Made by a program: the position numbers and the translations under genes. The notes below the pieces were generated by a model. The model was not told the origin of the DNA and made no database searches. It was given only the letters and a program-made list of their open reading frames with translations. A stretch of DNA of 64,000 nucleotides from Carboxylicivirga caseinilyticus (GTDB lineage Bacteria > Bacteroidota > Bacteroidia > Bacteroidales > Marinilabiliaceae), in the NCBI GenBank assembly GCA_025499705.1, contig JAFMVE010000005.1, forward strand, positions 154,884-218,883. Direction: 5' to 3'. Below, in pieces: positions 1-8,730 of the stretch; position 1 is the first letter of the stretch; each line of letters opens with the position of its first letter.

Positions 1-2
1 AT

Positions 3-644
3 AAATACAACAATAAGGTTGGAAGCAGAGAAGATTTTGTTGATTGTAACCGTATTGATCCTAATTACTTTTTACAGTATTATTTAAAGGGATTGATTGA
101 TATGGAAGAGAACAAAAAAGACGATGCCCATATAAATTTCACTTTGTGCCTTGACAATCAACCCAATTTTGCAGCAGCCATTGTTCAACAGGCCATGATT
201 GATCTTGACCGAAGAGAAAACATTCAGGAAGCATTTAACCGTTGCTCAGAAGCCATTCTGCATGATTCGCTGGAAGCTACAGCCTATTACGAACGCAGTC
301 GACTACGATTTCAACATTCCGACAATAAAGAAGGAACATTGGATGATGTAAATAAAACCATTTACCTTAATCCCAACCTTCCCGGCATTTACACGCTTCG
401 TGGCATTATTCGTGCTGACAACCAGGATTTACTGGGTGCTATTGAAGATTACGATCGAGCCATCGAAAAGGATCCGAAAGATGTTCATGCCTATATTAAT
501 CGTGGAATAGCCAAATATAATATTGGGTTAAAGGAAGAAGCCTGTAACGACTGGAGCACCGCCGGAAATCTGGGTAATTACAATGCTTACAAATACCTCT
601 CGAGATATTGTAAAGAGGTTAACAGAAGTATTTATCCCAATTAA
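3..644 (+). CDS. TPR-repeat protein, 5' end outside the window
   Basis: The reading frame is open from the first bases of the window, so the gene starts upstream and only the C-terminal part (about 213 residues) is visible. ATG at 102 and TTG at 93 are internal codons. The sequence has tetratricopeptide-type helical repeats: an A-Y-Y-E-R-S-R-L-R-F segment is followed by N-P-N-L-P-G-I-Y-T-L-R-G and D-P-K-D-V-H-A-Y-I-N-R-G units with the usual Gly/Ala/Tyr/Pro spacing. TPRs form protein-binding scaffolds. No catalytic motif is visible. Partner and location are unknown because the N-terminus, where a signal peptide would lie, is missing. It ends about 90 bases before prfB. Confidence 0.8.
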   Translation, partial: KYNNKVGSREDFVDCNRIDPNYFLQYYLKGLIDMEENKKDDAHINFTLCLDNQPNFAAAIVQQAMIDLDRRENIQEAFNRCSEAILHDSLEATAYYERSRLRFQHSDNKEGTLDDVNKTIYLNPNLPGIYTLRGIIRADNQDLLGAIEDYDRAIEKDPKDVHAYINRGIAKYNIGLKEEACNDWSTAGNLGNYNAYKYLSRYCKEVNRSIYPN

Positions 645-711
645 TTATTTTTTCTTTTTGACTTGAAAAGGTCATTTAAAGCATTTGAACCAAAATATCC
701 TGTTGGTTTGT

Positions 712-719
712 TACCTTTG
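712..719 (+). promoter_or_regulatory. Possible -7 promoter element (TAnnTTTG) of prfB
   Basis: TACCTTTG fits the Bacteroidetes -7 consensus TAnnTTTG and lies 17 bases before the prfB ATG. The nearest upstream TTTG (684-687) is 24 bases away, longer than the usual 19-21, so the -33 half is uncertain. Confidence 0.4.
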
Positions 720-736
720 TATCAAATATAAAAACA

Positions 737-1844
737 ATGATTACACAAGAAACACTTAAAGATTTAGCAGGACGCGAGTTAGCGTTAAGGAGGTATCTTT
801 GACGTCGATCGTAAACTGATTGAAATAGAAGAAGAAGAAATGCGATCACAAGCTCCTGATTTTTGGGATGATGCCAAAAAAGCAGAGGAGCAAATGAAAA
901 AGCTTCGTGAATTAAAAAGCTGGGTTAATGATTATAATGAAGTGAAAGCTTCAGTAGACGACCTGCAGGTATTGTTTGATTTTCAGAAAGCAGGAGAAGC
1001 TGATGCTTCTGATGTTGATGAGCAATACGAATTGACCCTTGATTTAATTGAAAAGCTGGAACTGAAAAACATGCTTCGCCGCGATGAAGATAAGATGGGT
1101 GCTGTATTAAAAATCAATGCAGGAGCAGGTGGCACCGAAAGTCAGGACTGGGCGCAAATGCTGATGCGTATGTACATTCGCTGGGGTGAAGCACATAAGT
1201 ATAAAGTTAAGGAAGTAAACTATCAGGAAGGTGATGAAGCCGGTATTAAAACCGTGACTTTACAGTTTGAAGGAGATTTTGCTTACGGTTATTTAAAAAG
1301 CGAGAACGGTGTACACCGTTTGGTACGTCTTTCGCCATTTAACTCAGCCAATAAACGAATGACATCATTCACATCTGTTTTTGTTATTCCTCTTATTGAT
1401 GATAGTATTGAGATTGAGGTAAACCCAAGTGATATAGAATGGGATACTTTCAGATCTGGTGGAGCTGGTGGACAGAATGTAAATAAGGTAGAAACCGGAG
1501 TTCGACTGCGACACATTCCATCAGGCATCATTATCGAAAATACTGAATCACGTTCACAGTTAGGAAATAAAGAAAATGCCTTGCGTCTTTTAAAGTCGCA
1601 GCTATACGAGATTGAACTTCGTAAAAAACTGGAAGAACAAAACAAGATTGAATCGCAAAAGAAGAAAATCGAGTGGGGATCTCAAATAAGATCATACGTA
1701 CTTCAGCCATATAAATTGGTTAAGGACGTGCGAACCAATCACGAGACTTCGAATGTTGCAGGGGTGTTAGATGGTGATATTGACGATTTCATTAAGGCAT
1801 ACCTGATGGAATATGGTGCTCAGGAAGTATTTGAATCGAACTAA
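737..1844 (+). CDS. prfB: Peptide chain release factor 2, programmed +1 frameshift
   Basis: RF2 recognises UAA/UGA stop codons and triggers release of the finished peptide on the ribosome. Translation begins at ATG 737 and runs 21 codons to an in-frame TGA at 800-802. The sequence AGGAGGTATCTTTGAC (788-803) is the classic RF2 recoding site: an SD-like AGGAGG, a slippery CTT, the stop, and then C. After a +1 shift, reading resumes at 801 and continues to 1844, giving about 368 residues, the normal RF2 length. The codon-recognition tripeptide SPF is at about 199-201 and the catalytic GGQ at about 244-246. The ATG at 840 lies inside the gene and is not the true start. Low RF2 allows slippage, giving autoregulation (known for the family). 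Confidence 0.96.
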
Positions 1845-1855
1845 AAGCAAGCTTT

Positions 1856-2197
1856 ATGATACAGATTTTTCATAATCCACGATGCGCAAAAAGCCGGGAA
1901 GGGTTAAAGCATCTTGAAGACAAAGGGATCGAATTTGAAATCATTAAATACCTCGATGAGCCACTAACCCCGGATGAGCTTACTGATGTATTACGCAAAT
2001 TAGGCAAGCGACCAATGGAGATTATCCGCACTAAAGAAGATATCTTCAAGGAAGAGTTTGCCGACAAGGAACTTTCGGATGAAGAATGGATTCTGGCAAT
2101 GCTCGAATATCCACGATTAATAGAACGTCCGATAATCAGTAACGGCGAAAAAGCGGTTATAGGAAGACCTGCTGAGAATATTGATAGCATACTATAA
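1856..2197 (+). CDS. arsC: ArsC/Spx-family thioredoxin-fold reductase
   Basis: A small (113 residues) thioredoxin-fold protein of the ArsC family, of the YfgD/arsenate reductase (glutaredoxin) branch. The N-terminal N-P-R-C-A-K-S-R motif places the reactive cysteine at residue 10. The family uses this cysteine with glutaredoxin and glutathione to reduce arsenate, or acts redox-independently as Spx-like regulators. The downstream R-P-I segment around residue 92 matches the arsenate-pocket region. It starts 11 bases after prfB and is probably co-transcribed with it. No arsenite pump or ArsR is nearby, so a dedicated arsenic-resistance role is not supported by context. It ends just before a strong bidirectional terminator. 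Confidence 0.85.
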   Translation: MIQIFHNPRCAKSREGLKHLEDKGIEFEIIKYLDEPLTPDELTDVLRKLGKRPMEIIRTKEDIFKEEFADKELSDEEWILAMLEYPRLIERPIISNGEKAVIGRPAENIDSIL

Positions 2198-2200
2198 TTG

Positions 2201-2235
2201 AAATCCCGATGAACATAATTTCATCGGGATTTTTC
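2201..2235 (+). terminator. Bidirectional rho-independent terminator
   Basis: A perfect 12-bp stem (2201-2212 with 2221-2232), an 8-base loop and flanking A/T runs lie between convergent arsC and the minus-strand secreted-protein gene. It can serve both. Confidence 0.85.
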
Positions 2236-2239
2236 TTGA

Positions 2240-3790
2240 TTATAACTTTATAAACCTTACATAGGTATCATCCTTTTTCAAAATATATAAACCTCCTTTC
2301 AGATCACTCACATTTATGCGATTAGCAAAACATTTATGTGATTTAACTTTTTCTCCTGAAATAGAATAAATCGAGACGATATCACCTTTGCTTATATTAG
2401 AAATAGTCATCCAATCTGTAACAGGGTTTGGATAAATAATTATTTCATCAGTTTTAGATATTCTCTCAATTGATGATGATACGCCATTCCATTCTACCTC
2501 GACAAACAATCTGTCGTAAGGATAATAAGTAGTAATATCTCCCGAAACTGAAGTAGTAACGTTATCAGATGAAAAACCAAGTGCATTCACCTCTTCATTT
2601 AACATTCCATAGTTGGGCATTGGAGTAAATGTCTTGCCTAAAAACAATTCTTCAGTTTCAGTATTTTCAAAAGTAAGTCCATCCAGATTTTTTAAAGTTA
2701 TACCATCATAATTGAAAACCTTTGGATATTGATCTTGCAGGAAAACAATGATATTGGCTGATCCATCATTTAGAGGGTACAAATTAGCCTTTGTTGTAAT
2801 ATCACCATCCATAAAAGGAGTGAAAGAATTATCGAAATTGATTCCATTTTTACTTAACCAAATCGTTGGTCCAGATGGCTCGTTATTTTCGATATACATG
2901 AAAAAATAATTTCCACCCTTATCTGCATCCAAATCAAAATAATGATAATTCCCTTTAGTAGTTGTCCTCAACCTTGTTGGTGTTTGCCAAACACCGTTGA
3001 CCTTATGTGCATAATCAATATAATATGTTCCCAACGAAGGTGCCTGTTTATAATACACCAGATGTTGATCTTCATTATCAATAATTTGCCTACCTATCCA
3101 TGAAGTTCCTCTATCAACCGTTCCTTCTGAATATTTATAAATTTGGGTCATAGTACCCCAATTAACCTGCTCATTACTGTAATCAACAATTACCTCGTGC
3201 AATTCTCCTCCATAGTTCCACCATCCGCGTCGATGCAAAATAATATGAACCTTTCCTTCTGAATCCGTATTAATAGCAAAAGGTACTAAAGCATAATTAT
3301 ACGACCACGAATCCTGTAATTGTGTATAATAAACCTTCTCTTCCCACCCTTCCATTGTTTCAACCAATACAACAGTTGTTTGCCAAAATTCATATCCATA
3401 AGATGTTCTGGCCCCATAGTTAAAATAGGGATTATACGAATATGCTATGACACGCTGATTATTTCCTGTAAGACCAATAAATGCAATATAAATATCCCCG
3501 TCATGACCTGTAGGAATTAATTCTTTTGTCCAGACATCTGTTCCACGTTGATTAGTAAAACAATGTAACTCGTAATTATCAACTATCAGAGAATAAAGTG
3601 TCCCATTCTCATTTAATATTGTTGAATATTCCAGATAATTTGCTGGTGAAGTGTAGTATTGCCTCTGAAATTGAAGCGATTGAGCATAGGTATAAGATGA
3701 GAGCTGACCCGACTCATTTTGAGCTGATACAGGTAAAGAAACGATTATTAAAATAACCAAAAATTTAAGAAGTAGACATTTTGTTTTCAT
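2240..3790 (-). CDS. Secreted protein with type IX secretion (T9SS) sorting domain
   Basis: A 516-residue exported protein of unknown activity. A signal peptide occupies the first ~24 residues (basic start, long Leu/Ile/Val core, ending VSAQ). The last ~75 residues form a type A T9SS C-terminal domain: Y-P-N-P-V at the start, a V-S-I-Y-S-I-S-G-E-K-V strand, and a final L-K-G-G-L-Y-I-L...F-I-K-L. In this family the domain sends the protein through the type IX translocon to the cell surface. The body is rich in Trp, Tyr and Gly with repeating strand-like stretches, as in beta-propellers, but I see no catalytic signature. It stands alone, with about 240 bases free upstream. Confidence 0.8.
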   Translation of the reverse strand: MKTKCLLLKFLVILIIVSLPVSAQNESGQLSSYTYAQSLQFQRQYYTSPANYLEYSTILNENGTLYSLIVDNYELHCFTNQRGTDVWTKELIPTGHDGDIYIAFIGLTGNNQRVIAYSYNPYFNYGARTSYGYEFWQTTVVLVETMEGWEEKVYYTQLQDSWSYNYALVPFAINTDSEGKVHIILHRRGWWNYGGELHEVIVDYSNEQVNWGTMTQIYKYSEGTVDRGTSWIGRQIIDNEDQHLVYYKQAPSLGTYYIDYAHKVNGVWQTPTRLRTTTKGNYHYFDLDADKGGNYFFMYIENNEPSGPTIWLSKNGINFDNSFTPFMDGDITTKANLYPLNDGSANIIVFLQDQYPKVFNYDGITLKNLDGLTFENTETEELFLGKTFTPMPNYGMLNEEVNALGFSSDNVTTSVSGDITTYYPYDRLFVEVEWNGVSSSIERISKTDEIIIYPNPVTDWMTISNISKGDIVSIYSISGEKVKSHKCFANRINVSDLKGGLYILKKDDTYVRFIKL

Positions 3791-3978
3791 GATAACTTAA
3801 TTTAGATAGGTGTAAAAAGTGCATTAAAAAAGTTAATCAATATAAGAGACAAAATCAAGCACAAAACAATTCTATATATTTTATTATCTATATATTAAAG
3901 ATTGTTCAACGTTAGTTAAACAAGATTATATATAACAATTTTGACATAATTCAGATCCTACCTATATTAGACAGTTAC

Positions 3979-3987
3979 GCAACCATT
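3979..3987 (+). promoter_or_regulatory. GCAACCATT motif, possible ECF-sigma -35-like element
   Basis: The 9-mer GCAACCATT ends 44 bases before the ATG at 4032. The same 9-mer is found 44 and 45 bases before the starts of two other exported-protein genes (16707 and 17190). Constant spacing suggests a shared promoter element. That an alternative sigma factor reads it is my inference. Confidence 0.4.
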
Positions 3988-4031
3988 CGTCTATATATTC
4001 ATCATTAAAACATAAGAATCTAAACCCACAA

Positions 4032-4766
4032 ATGATGAAAAGACATATCTTGCTTATTGCAATCTGTATAATTAGTATTTCAACCTTCGCTCAGAAACAT
4101 AACAGTACGGTATATCTGAAAAATGGTACTGTCATCAAATGTGACATATTAGAAATACTGCCGAACGATGGTGTTAAAATACAAACCGGTTCGCATGTCT
4201 TAATGTTATCAAACAATGAGATTGATCGTATTGAAATGAATAACAAGAAAAGCAACTTAAATTTTGAGAACGAAAAAGAATACAAGGGAGTTTTTAATAA
4301 AACCTCATTGGGCATATTAGCAGGCAATACTTCCAATAATGAAAAAGCACCCCTAACCTTTACTTCAACTTTTGGGGTTCATGTAACACCGAAAATTACC
4401 CTGGCTGCCGGATCTGGTGTGGAATTTTATAAAGAAACCATTATTCCGGCTTTTGCAGAAATCCAGTATTTCTTTAAAACAAAAAAACTAACACCCTATC
4501 TATATTCAAATGGCGGCTGGTCTTTTAGCATTGATGATAGGAAAAGTACTTCATCATATGAATACAATTCACACGGAGGAATCAGATATGGTGGAGGTGC
4601 AGGCATTCGTATATGGACTAATTCAGGTATAGGCTTAATTATAGAGGCCGGTTATCAATACCAGGAAATTAAAACAGACAAAACACAAAGCTATATGCAA
4701 TACGAATCGACATTAACTGATGAATACAATCGTTTTGCTTTTAAAATAGGACTATACTTTAACTAA
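4032..4766 (+). CDS. Exported beta-barrel-like protein, unknown role
   Basis: A 244-residue protein with a clear signal peptide (residues 1-20, ending STFAQ). Residues ~25-70 resemble the short strand-rich domain common in Bacteroidetes exported proteins (V-Y-L-K-N-G-T-V-I-K-C-D-I pattern). From ~90 onward alternating hydrophobic strands with Gly and aromatic residues, ending in a terminal ...F-K-I-G-L-Y-F-N, look like a small outer-membrane barrel. No enzyme motif is seen. ATG 4032 is directly followed by another ATG at 4035, and either could be used. The lipoprotein gene 8 bases downstream is probably in the same transcript. Confidence 0.65.
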   Translation: MMKRHILLIAICIISISTFAQKHNSTVYLKNGTVIKCDILEILPNDGVKIQTGSHVLMLSNNEIDRIEMNNKKSNLNFENEKEYKGVFNKTSLGILAGNTSNNEKAPLTFTSTFGVHVTPKITLAAGSGVEFYKETIIPAFAEIQYFFKTKKLTPYLYSNGGWSFSIDDRKSTSSYEYNSHGGIRYGGGAGIRIWTNSGIGLIIEAGYQYQEIKTDKTQSYMQYESTLTDEYNRFAFKIGLYFN

Positions 4767-4774
4767 ACCCAACC

Positions 4775-5218
4775 ATGAAAACAAAATTATTATTGACTTT
4801 TTTTGCCGGTTTATTGATACTAAGCAGCTGCAAGAAAGAATGTGATCCATGCATGACACCCCCGGCTCCATTTTATTTTGATATTAAAGATGCCGAAAGT
4901 GGTGAAAATATTTTTACATCAGGTATAGCCAGTTCTGATGATCTGGAACTAATTAACACATCAACCAACGAAAGCATGGATTTTGATTTTATTGATGATG
5001 AGGATGTGAACATACTAATGATAAACAGCATTGGTTGGAAAACAGAAATTATTTCGGCTAAACTGCTATTAGATGGAGAAGAAGTATTTACGTTAACCGT
5101 AGATGCAGAAAGAAATTCAGGTAATTGTTGCAGCTGGACGGAGTATAACGACATTGAAATTAGTAATGCTGATTTTACGATAGACAATATTTATGGTACC
5201 TATATCGTTTATTATTAG
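4775..5218 (+). CDS. Small lipoprotein, unknown function
   Basis: A 147-residue protein with a lipoprotein signal: K-T-K-L-L-L-T-F-F-A-G-L then lipobox L-S-S-C with the lipidated Cys at residue 19. The mature part begins K-K-E-C-D-P-C and is acidic, with strand-like segments. A later C-C pair (around 117-118) may form disulfides in the envelope. I do not recognise a family. It sits 8 bases after the barrel-like gene, so the pair may form one envelope unit. A terminator follows. Confidence 0.7.
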   Translation: MKTKLLLTFFAGLLILSSCKKECDPCMTPPAPFYFDIKDAESGENIFTSGIASSDDLELINTSTNESMDFDFIDDEDVNILMINSIGWKTEIISAKLLLDGEEVFTLTVDAERNSGNCCSWTEYNDIEISNADFTIDNIYGTYIVYY

Positions 5219-5270
5219 AAGTCTGATACCCCATTTGTATTAGAACCTCATTTTACCCCTATAAAAACGA

Positions 5271-5305
5271 AGTCCCTGCAGGCCTAAAACCTACAGGGAC
5301 TTTTC
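5271..5305 (+). terminator. Bidirectional rho-independent terminator
   Basis: A 12-bp stem with one mismatch (5271-5282 with 5290-5301), a 7-base loop and a following T-run lie between two convergent genes. Confidence 0.8.
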
Positions 5306-5328
5306 TATTTATCACTTATTACCAAATT

Positions 5329-6360
5329 CTATCTGTATGACTGGCCACCTGAACTGGTGTTACCTACAACTTTGATAGGTCCCCGCTCTATAACCAGATT
5401 TTTCTTACCACTACTACCTTTTGCATTTAATCCTCCGGAAGATGCTGTTAAAGCAAAGCTCAATTCTTCAACATCATTTAAGAAATCCATGCTTACACTG
5501 CCCGATGAAGCCTTAAAGTATGAAGCTCCGGTTAATTTAATGTTAGTACCTCGCTGGCTTCCACTTGAACTTGAAAGATTAACAGCACCGGTTACTCTAT
5601 CCAACTTCATACTGCCTGATGACGTGCTTGCTTTTACATCTCCAGTAACATCAGTAATATTTAAACTACCGGATGTTGCCGTTGCCCAAAGATTACCTTC
5701 TACCATATTAATGGATTGTCCACCGGAAGAAGTATTCATATCAAGATCACCACCAATATTTTCAGCCTTGATACTACCTGAAGAAGCTTTTGTTTTCACA
5801 TTTCCTTTCACACCAACAATACGTTGCGAACCTGAAGAAGTACCGGCACGTAAATCACCACCTATATCTTCGATTGACAAACTTCCGGAAGAAGCGCTAA
5901 TGTTCAGATCAGAATTAATATTACGGGCTTTGATACTTCCACTGGATGCTTTCAGTCGAATATTGCTCTGTCCTATACCTTCAACACTAACACTACCACT
6001 TGAATTATCCACCATAATATTGGTATTCTCAGGCACCTTAAATTCCAGTTTACCTTTAAGGTTACCACTGATAGAATTAGGACGATCAATCCAGACACGA
6101 AGAGTTCCACCACTTACATTATGACGAATTTTCATATCATAATTTTTAGATGCATAGATCTCACCAGTAAAAGACACATCATTGGTTGACTCTCCTGTGA
6201 TGATTACCGAACAGAAAGAACCTTCAACCTCAACGGATGTTACATTGCTATAATTTTCATTTACCTGATCAAGCAGATTTTGTGCCTGTAGGCACGAAAC
6301 GGAAAGGGTTAATATCATTGCCAGGGACAACACAAACCCTAATCTGTGCATATTTCTCAT
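5329..6360 (-). CDS. DUF4097-type repeat beta-solenoid exported protein
   Basis: A 343-residue exported protein with a signal peptide (residues ~1-27, ending LQAQ). The mature region is about ten imperfect repeats of ~20 residues with the core S-S-G-S-(L/I/V)-x-(A/V/I)-x-x-(I/V)-x-G-(D/N)-(L/V), for example K-A-S-S-G-S-I-K-A. This is the pattern of the DUF4097 / putative auto-transporter adhesin head-like beta-strand families, which stack into a solenoid. Such proteins are often linked to envelope stress loci with anti-sigma factors, but none is adjacent here. ATG at 6351 is an alternative start. Confidence 0.75.
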   Translation of the reverse strand: MRNMHRLGFVLSLAMILTLSVSCLQAQNLLDQVNENYSNVTSVEVEGSFCSVIITGESTNDVSFTGEIYASKNYDMKIRHNVSGGTLRVWIDRPNSISGNLKGKLEFKVPENTNIMVDNSSGSVSVEGIGQSNIRLKASSGSIKARNINSDLNISASSGSLSIEDIGGDLRAGTSSGSQRIVGVKGNVKTKASSGSIKAENIGGDLDMNTSSGGQSINMVEGNLWATATSGSLNITDVTGDVKASTSSGSMKLDRVTGAVNLSSSSGSQRGTNIKLTGASYFKASSGSVSMDFLNDVEELSFALTASSGGLNAKGSSGKKNLVIERGPIKVVGNTSSGGQSYR

Positions 6361-6479
6361 TTCAAGGGGTATTTAATTAATAATCTATCTATCACTTAGT
6401 TTTATGACTACGATAAATAGGACGCCTTGACATAATAAGAAGTTACAAGCCTTTTTACTTTTTTTGTAGAATCGCAGAT

Positions 6480-6530
6480 TTGTTGAATTGTTTAATTGCT
6501 CATCCACAGTTCAACAACTAAACAAATTAG
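6480..6530. repeat. Intergenic inverted repeat (TTGTTGAA...TTCAACAA)
   Basis: Arms TTGTTGAA (6480-6487) and TTCAACAA (6510-6517) can form a stem just past the mpl stop. Similar AT-rich words (CAACAATTAAACAA type) recur at 8665-8730, also at the 3' end of genes. Confidence 0.45.
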
Positions 6531-6541
6531 CACTCACGGTA

Positions 6542-7897
6542 TTAAATCAATTCTGCAGCCAGAGCTTTTAAATCAACACCTGAGAAATTGCCTGATGTCA
6601 TAATCAGTAAATTTGAATTTTTCAGATCTTGTTTCTTTAACCAACCGACTAACTCTTCCGATTCAGTCATCACCAACAATCCTTCCTGATCAAAAGCATC
6701 ACTTACCTCCAACTTTGAAATATCAGGCAATCGTTTGTGTTTTAACACTTCAGGATTATAGAAAACAATGGCTTGATCGGCCATTTGCATTGTATGTTTG
6801 TACTGTGGTAAAAAGTTTTTATTCAAGCTACTAAAGGTGTGTAATTCCATTACGGCTATTAACCTGCGGTCAGCAAACTGCTGCTTCATGGCATTGGTGG
6901 TTGCCTTTAGTTTAGATGGAGAATGCGCAAAATCGAGATAGATATTGGTATACTCATTCTTTTCTAATAATTGAAGTCGCTTAGCAGCCCCTTTAAAGGT
7001 ACCAATGGCTGTCAGAAACTCATCATCTGAAATACCAATCTTATTACAAACCATGCGGGCACCATTCATATTCTGAAGATTGTGATCACCAAACACCGAC
7101 ATTGGATATTCTTTACCTTCCCATTTCACAACCACTTGCCCCATTTTGTTTTCGTAGGGCAAGGTGGAATAAGCCTGTACATCCAACTTATCTTTTTTCT
7201 CAGTGGCCAGCTTAACCAATTCTTCATCACCATCAAAATAAATAAGGGCGGCCCTTTCAGGCATGCTGTCTGCAAAAATGGTAAACTGACTAATATAATT
7301 CTCCCATGTTGGGAAAACATTCATATGGTCCCAGGCAATACCAGTCAACATAGCAACCTGTGGTTTGTACCAATGAAATTTAGGAGTCAGATCAATAGGT
7401 GAAGACAAATATTCATCTCCTTCAAACACTGCTATCGGAGCTTCTTTTGTCAGTCGAACCATGGTGTCAAACCCTTCCAGCTGTGCACCTACCATGTAAT
7501 CAAAATCTTTCTCCAATGTCTTCAGAACATGCATTACCATGGCAGTTGTTGTTGTTTTACCATGACTTCCACCAATAACAACACGGGTTTTATCTTTGGT
7601 TTGCTCATACAGATATTCAGGATATGAATAAATCTTTAATCCCATCTTTTGAGCTTTCAATAGTTCAGGATTATCTTTTCGGGCATGCATACCAAGAATG
7701 ATGGCATCCAGTTCGTCATTAATATTGGCTTCATCCCAACCTTCTTTCTTAGGTAATAAGCCATGAGTTGCCAATCGTGATTTGGAAGGTTCAAAAACCT
7801 CATCATCCGAACCAGTAACAGTAAAGCCTTTCAAATGCAAGGCAATAGCCAGATTATGCATAGCACTTCCACCAATGGCAATAAAATGAACCCTCAT
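6542..7897 (-). CDS. mpl: UDP-MurNAc : L-Ala-gamma-D-Glu-mDAP ligase (murein recycling)
   Basis: A 451-residue Mur-ligase-family enzyme. Mpl joins the recovered tripeptide L-Ala-D-Glu-mesoDAP directly to UDP-MurNAc in the cytoplasm, using ATP. The start shows the MurC/Mpl Rossmann signature I-A-I-G-G-S-A-M. The ATP loop is G-G-S-H-G-K-T-T-T-T at 109-118, followed by the F-E-G-D-E-Y acidic motif and the D-F-A-H-S-P-S-K segment of the C-terminal domain. The length and the GGSHGKTT variant fit Mpl better than MurC, which usually has G-T-H-G-K-T-T and lies in the dcw cluster. It is monocistronic, with dispersed repeats on both sides. Confidence 0.85.
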   Translation of the reverse strand: MRVHFIAIGGSAMHNLAIALHLKGFTVTGSDDEVFEPSKSRLATHGLLPKKEGWDEANINDELDAIILGMHARKDNPELLKAQKMGLKIYSYPEYLYEQTKDKTRVVIGGSHGKTTTTAMVMHVLKTLEKDFDYMVGAQLEGFDTMVRLTKEAPIAVFEGDEYLSSPIDLTPKFHWYKPQVAMLTGIAWDHMNVFPTWENYISQFTIFADSMPERAALIYFDGDEELVKLATEKKDKLDVQAYSTLPYENKMGQVVVKWEGKEYPMSVFGDHNLQNMNGARMVCNKIGISDDEFLTAIGTFKGAAKRLQLLEKNEYTNIYLDFAHSPSKLKATTNAMKQQFADRRLIAVMELHTFSSLNKNFLPQYKHTMQMADQAIVFYNPEVLKHKRLPDISKLEVSDAFDQEGLLVMTESEELVGWLKKQDLKNSNLLIMTSGNFSGVDLKALAAELI

Positions 7898-7939
7898 AGC
7901 AGTTTTATTTGATTTTTTGAACAGCTAAAAGTAGTAATA

Positions 7940-8045
7940 GTTTTTCAGGCAGAAGGCAGAAGACAGGAGTATTTTAGCCTATCAAGACTCTTTTAGAAGA
8001 CTATAGACAGAAGGCTTGGATTATGGATATCGGACTTCGGACTGA
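7940..8045. repeat. Degenerate intergenic repeat (AGAAGGCAGAAGACAGGAG / GACTTCGGACT type)
   Basis: The spacer between divergent mpl and rimM contains short directly repeated words (CAGAAGGCAGAAGACAG, AGACAGAAGGC, ATCGGACTTCGGACTGAT). It does not look coding and probably represents a dispersed intergenic repeat remnant. Confidence 0.35.
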
Positions 8046-8108
8046 TTGCTGCGGTCTTTCATTATTGAGAAATTAAGTTTAAACCATATTGATATGATAG
8101 AGAATACT

Positions 8109-8116
8109 TACTTTTG
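8109..8116 (+). promoter_or_regulatory. -7 promoter element (TAnnTTTG) of rimM
   Basis: TACTTTTG matches the Bacteroidetes -7 consensus and lies 17 bases before the rimM ATG. No clear TTTG is found 19-21 bases upstream. Confidence 0.45.
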
Positions 8117-8133
8117 CAAAAAACTCAATAAAA

Positions 8134-8661
8134 ATGATTGATAAGCACGAGTGTAAACAGATTGGTATCATTGTAAAAACACACGGTATAAAAGGTGAAT
8201 TGGTAGTTCGTTTATTTGATGAATTCAATATTGATCATATGGATACCGAGTTTTTGTTTATTGAGTTAGATGGTGGTCTGGTACCTTTTTTCCTGGAAGA
8301 AGCCCGAGAAAAAAACAAAACCGATGTTTTGGTTAAGCTTGAATTAGCTAAAGAAGAAACCGAGATTGAACGCCTGATTGATGGACGTGTGTTTGTTAAA
8401 AAAGGCAATGTTGATGAAGCTTCTGATGATGAGGCCTTCTCTGCATATCAATTAGTAGGTTATTCTGTTCAGGTCATTGGCATTGGTCCACTTGGTAAGA
8501 TTATTGCCATTAAAGACATCTCGAAAAACCCGTTGTTCGAAATCGAATTTGAGGGTCGCGAAATTCTAGTGCCTATCGTAGAAGATTTCATTGTGAATAT
8601 CGACGACGAAAATGAGGTTATTATTTTTGAATTACCCGAAGGGTTGATTGATCTTGATTAG
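8134..8661 (+). CDS. rimM: Ribosome maturation factor RimM
   Basis: A 175-residue protein that binds ribosomal protein S19 and helps fold the 3' (head) domain of 16S rRNA during 30S assembly. The N-terminal RimM barrel begins with Q-I-G-I-I-V-K-T-H-G-I-K-G-E-L-V-V (residues ~9-25), the family hallmark. The C-terminal PRC-barrel runs from ~95 and includes G-Y-S-V-Q-V-I...G-K-I-I and the I-L-V-P-I-V-E-D-F-I strand. Length is normal. In many bacteria rimM is linked to rpsP and trmD; here it stands alone with its own -7 element. Confidence 0.93.
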   Translation: MIDKHECKQIGIIVKTHGIKGELVVRLFDEFNIDHMDTEFLFIELDGGLVPFFLEEAREKNKTDVLVKLELAKEETEIERLIDGRVFVKKGNVDEASDDEAFSAYQLVGYSVQVIGIGPLGKIIAIKDISKNPLFEIEFEGREILVPIVEDFIVNIDDENEVIIFELPEGLIDLD

Positions 8662-8664
8662 TAG

Positions 8665-8730
8665 AATTGCTGAATTGTAGAACTGTTCAATCGTCGACTC
8701 AACAAATTAACAGCTCAACAATTAAACAAC
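8665..8730. repeat. AT-rich intergenic repeat between convergent genes
   Basis: Short words such as GAATTG, TTCAAT, CAACAAATTAACAGCTCAAC and CAACAATTAAACAA are repeated here, and similar ones occur at 6480-6530. It may act as a weak terminator between rimM and the thioesterase gene. No coding potential is seen. Confidence 0.4.

Noticed and set aside
840..1844. ATG 840 as the start of release factor 2
   Set aside because: The frame upstream joins through the AGGAGGTATCTTTGAC recoding site to an ATG at 737, giving the normal RF2 length and N-terminus.
1856..2197. Arsenic-resistance operon
   Set aside because: Only an ArsC-family protein is present; no ArsR, ArsB or Acr3 nearby, and the gene is attached to prfB.
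5357..6124. Long open frame (255 codons) on the plus strand
   Set aside because: It is the antisense of the Ser/Gly repeat region of the DUF4097-type gene; the repeats keep the other strand open. No signal, family or start site.
5329..6360. Tandem DNA repeat or CRISPR-like array
   Set aside because: The periodicity reflects repeated S-S-G-S protein units inside an intact gene; spacers and repeats are not of CRISPR size or identity.
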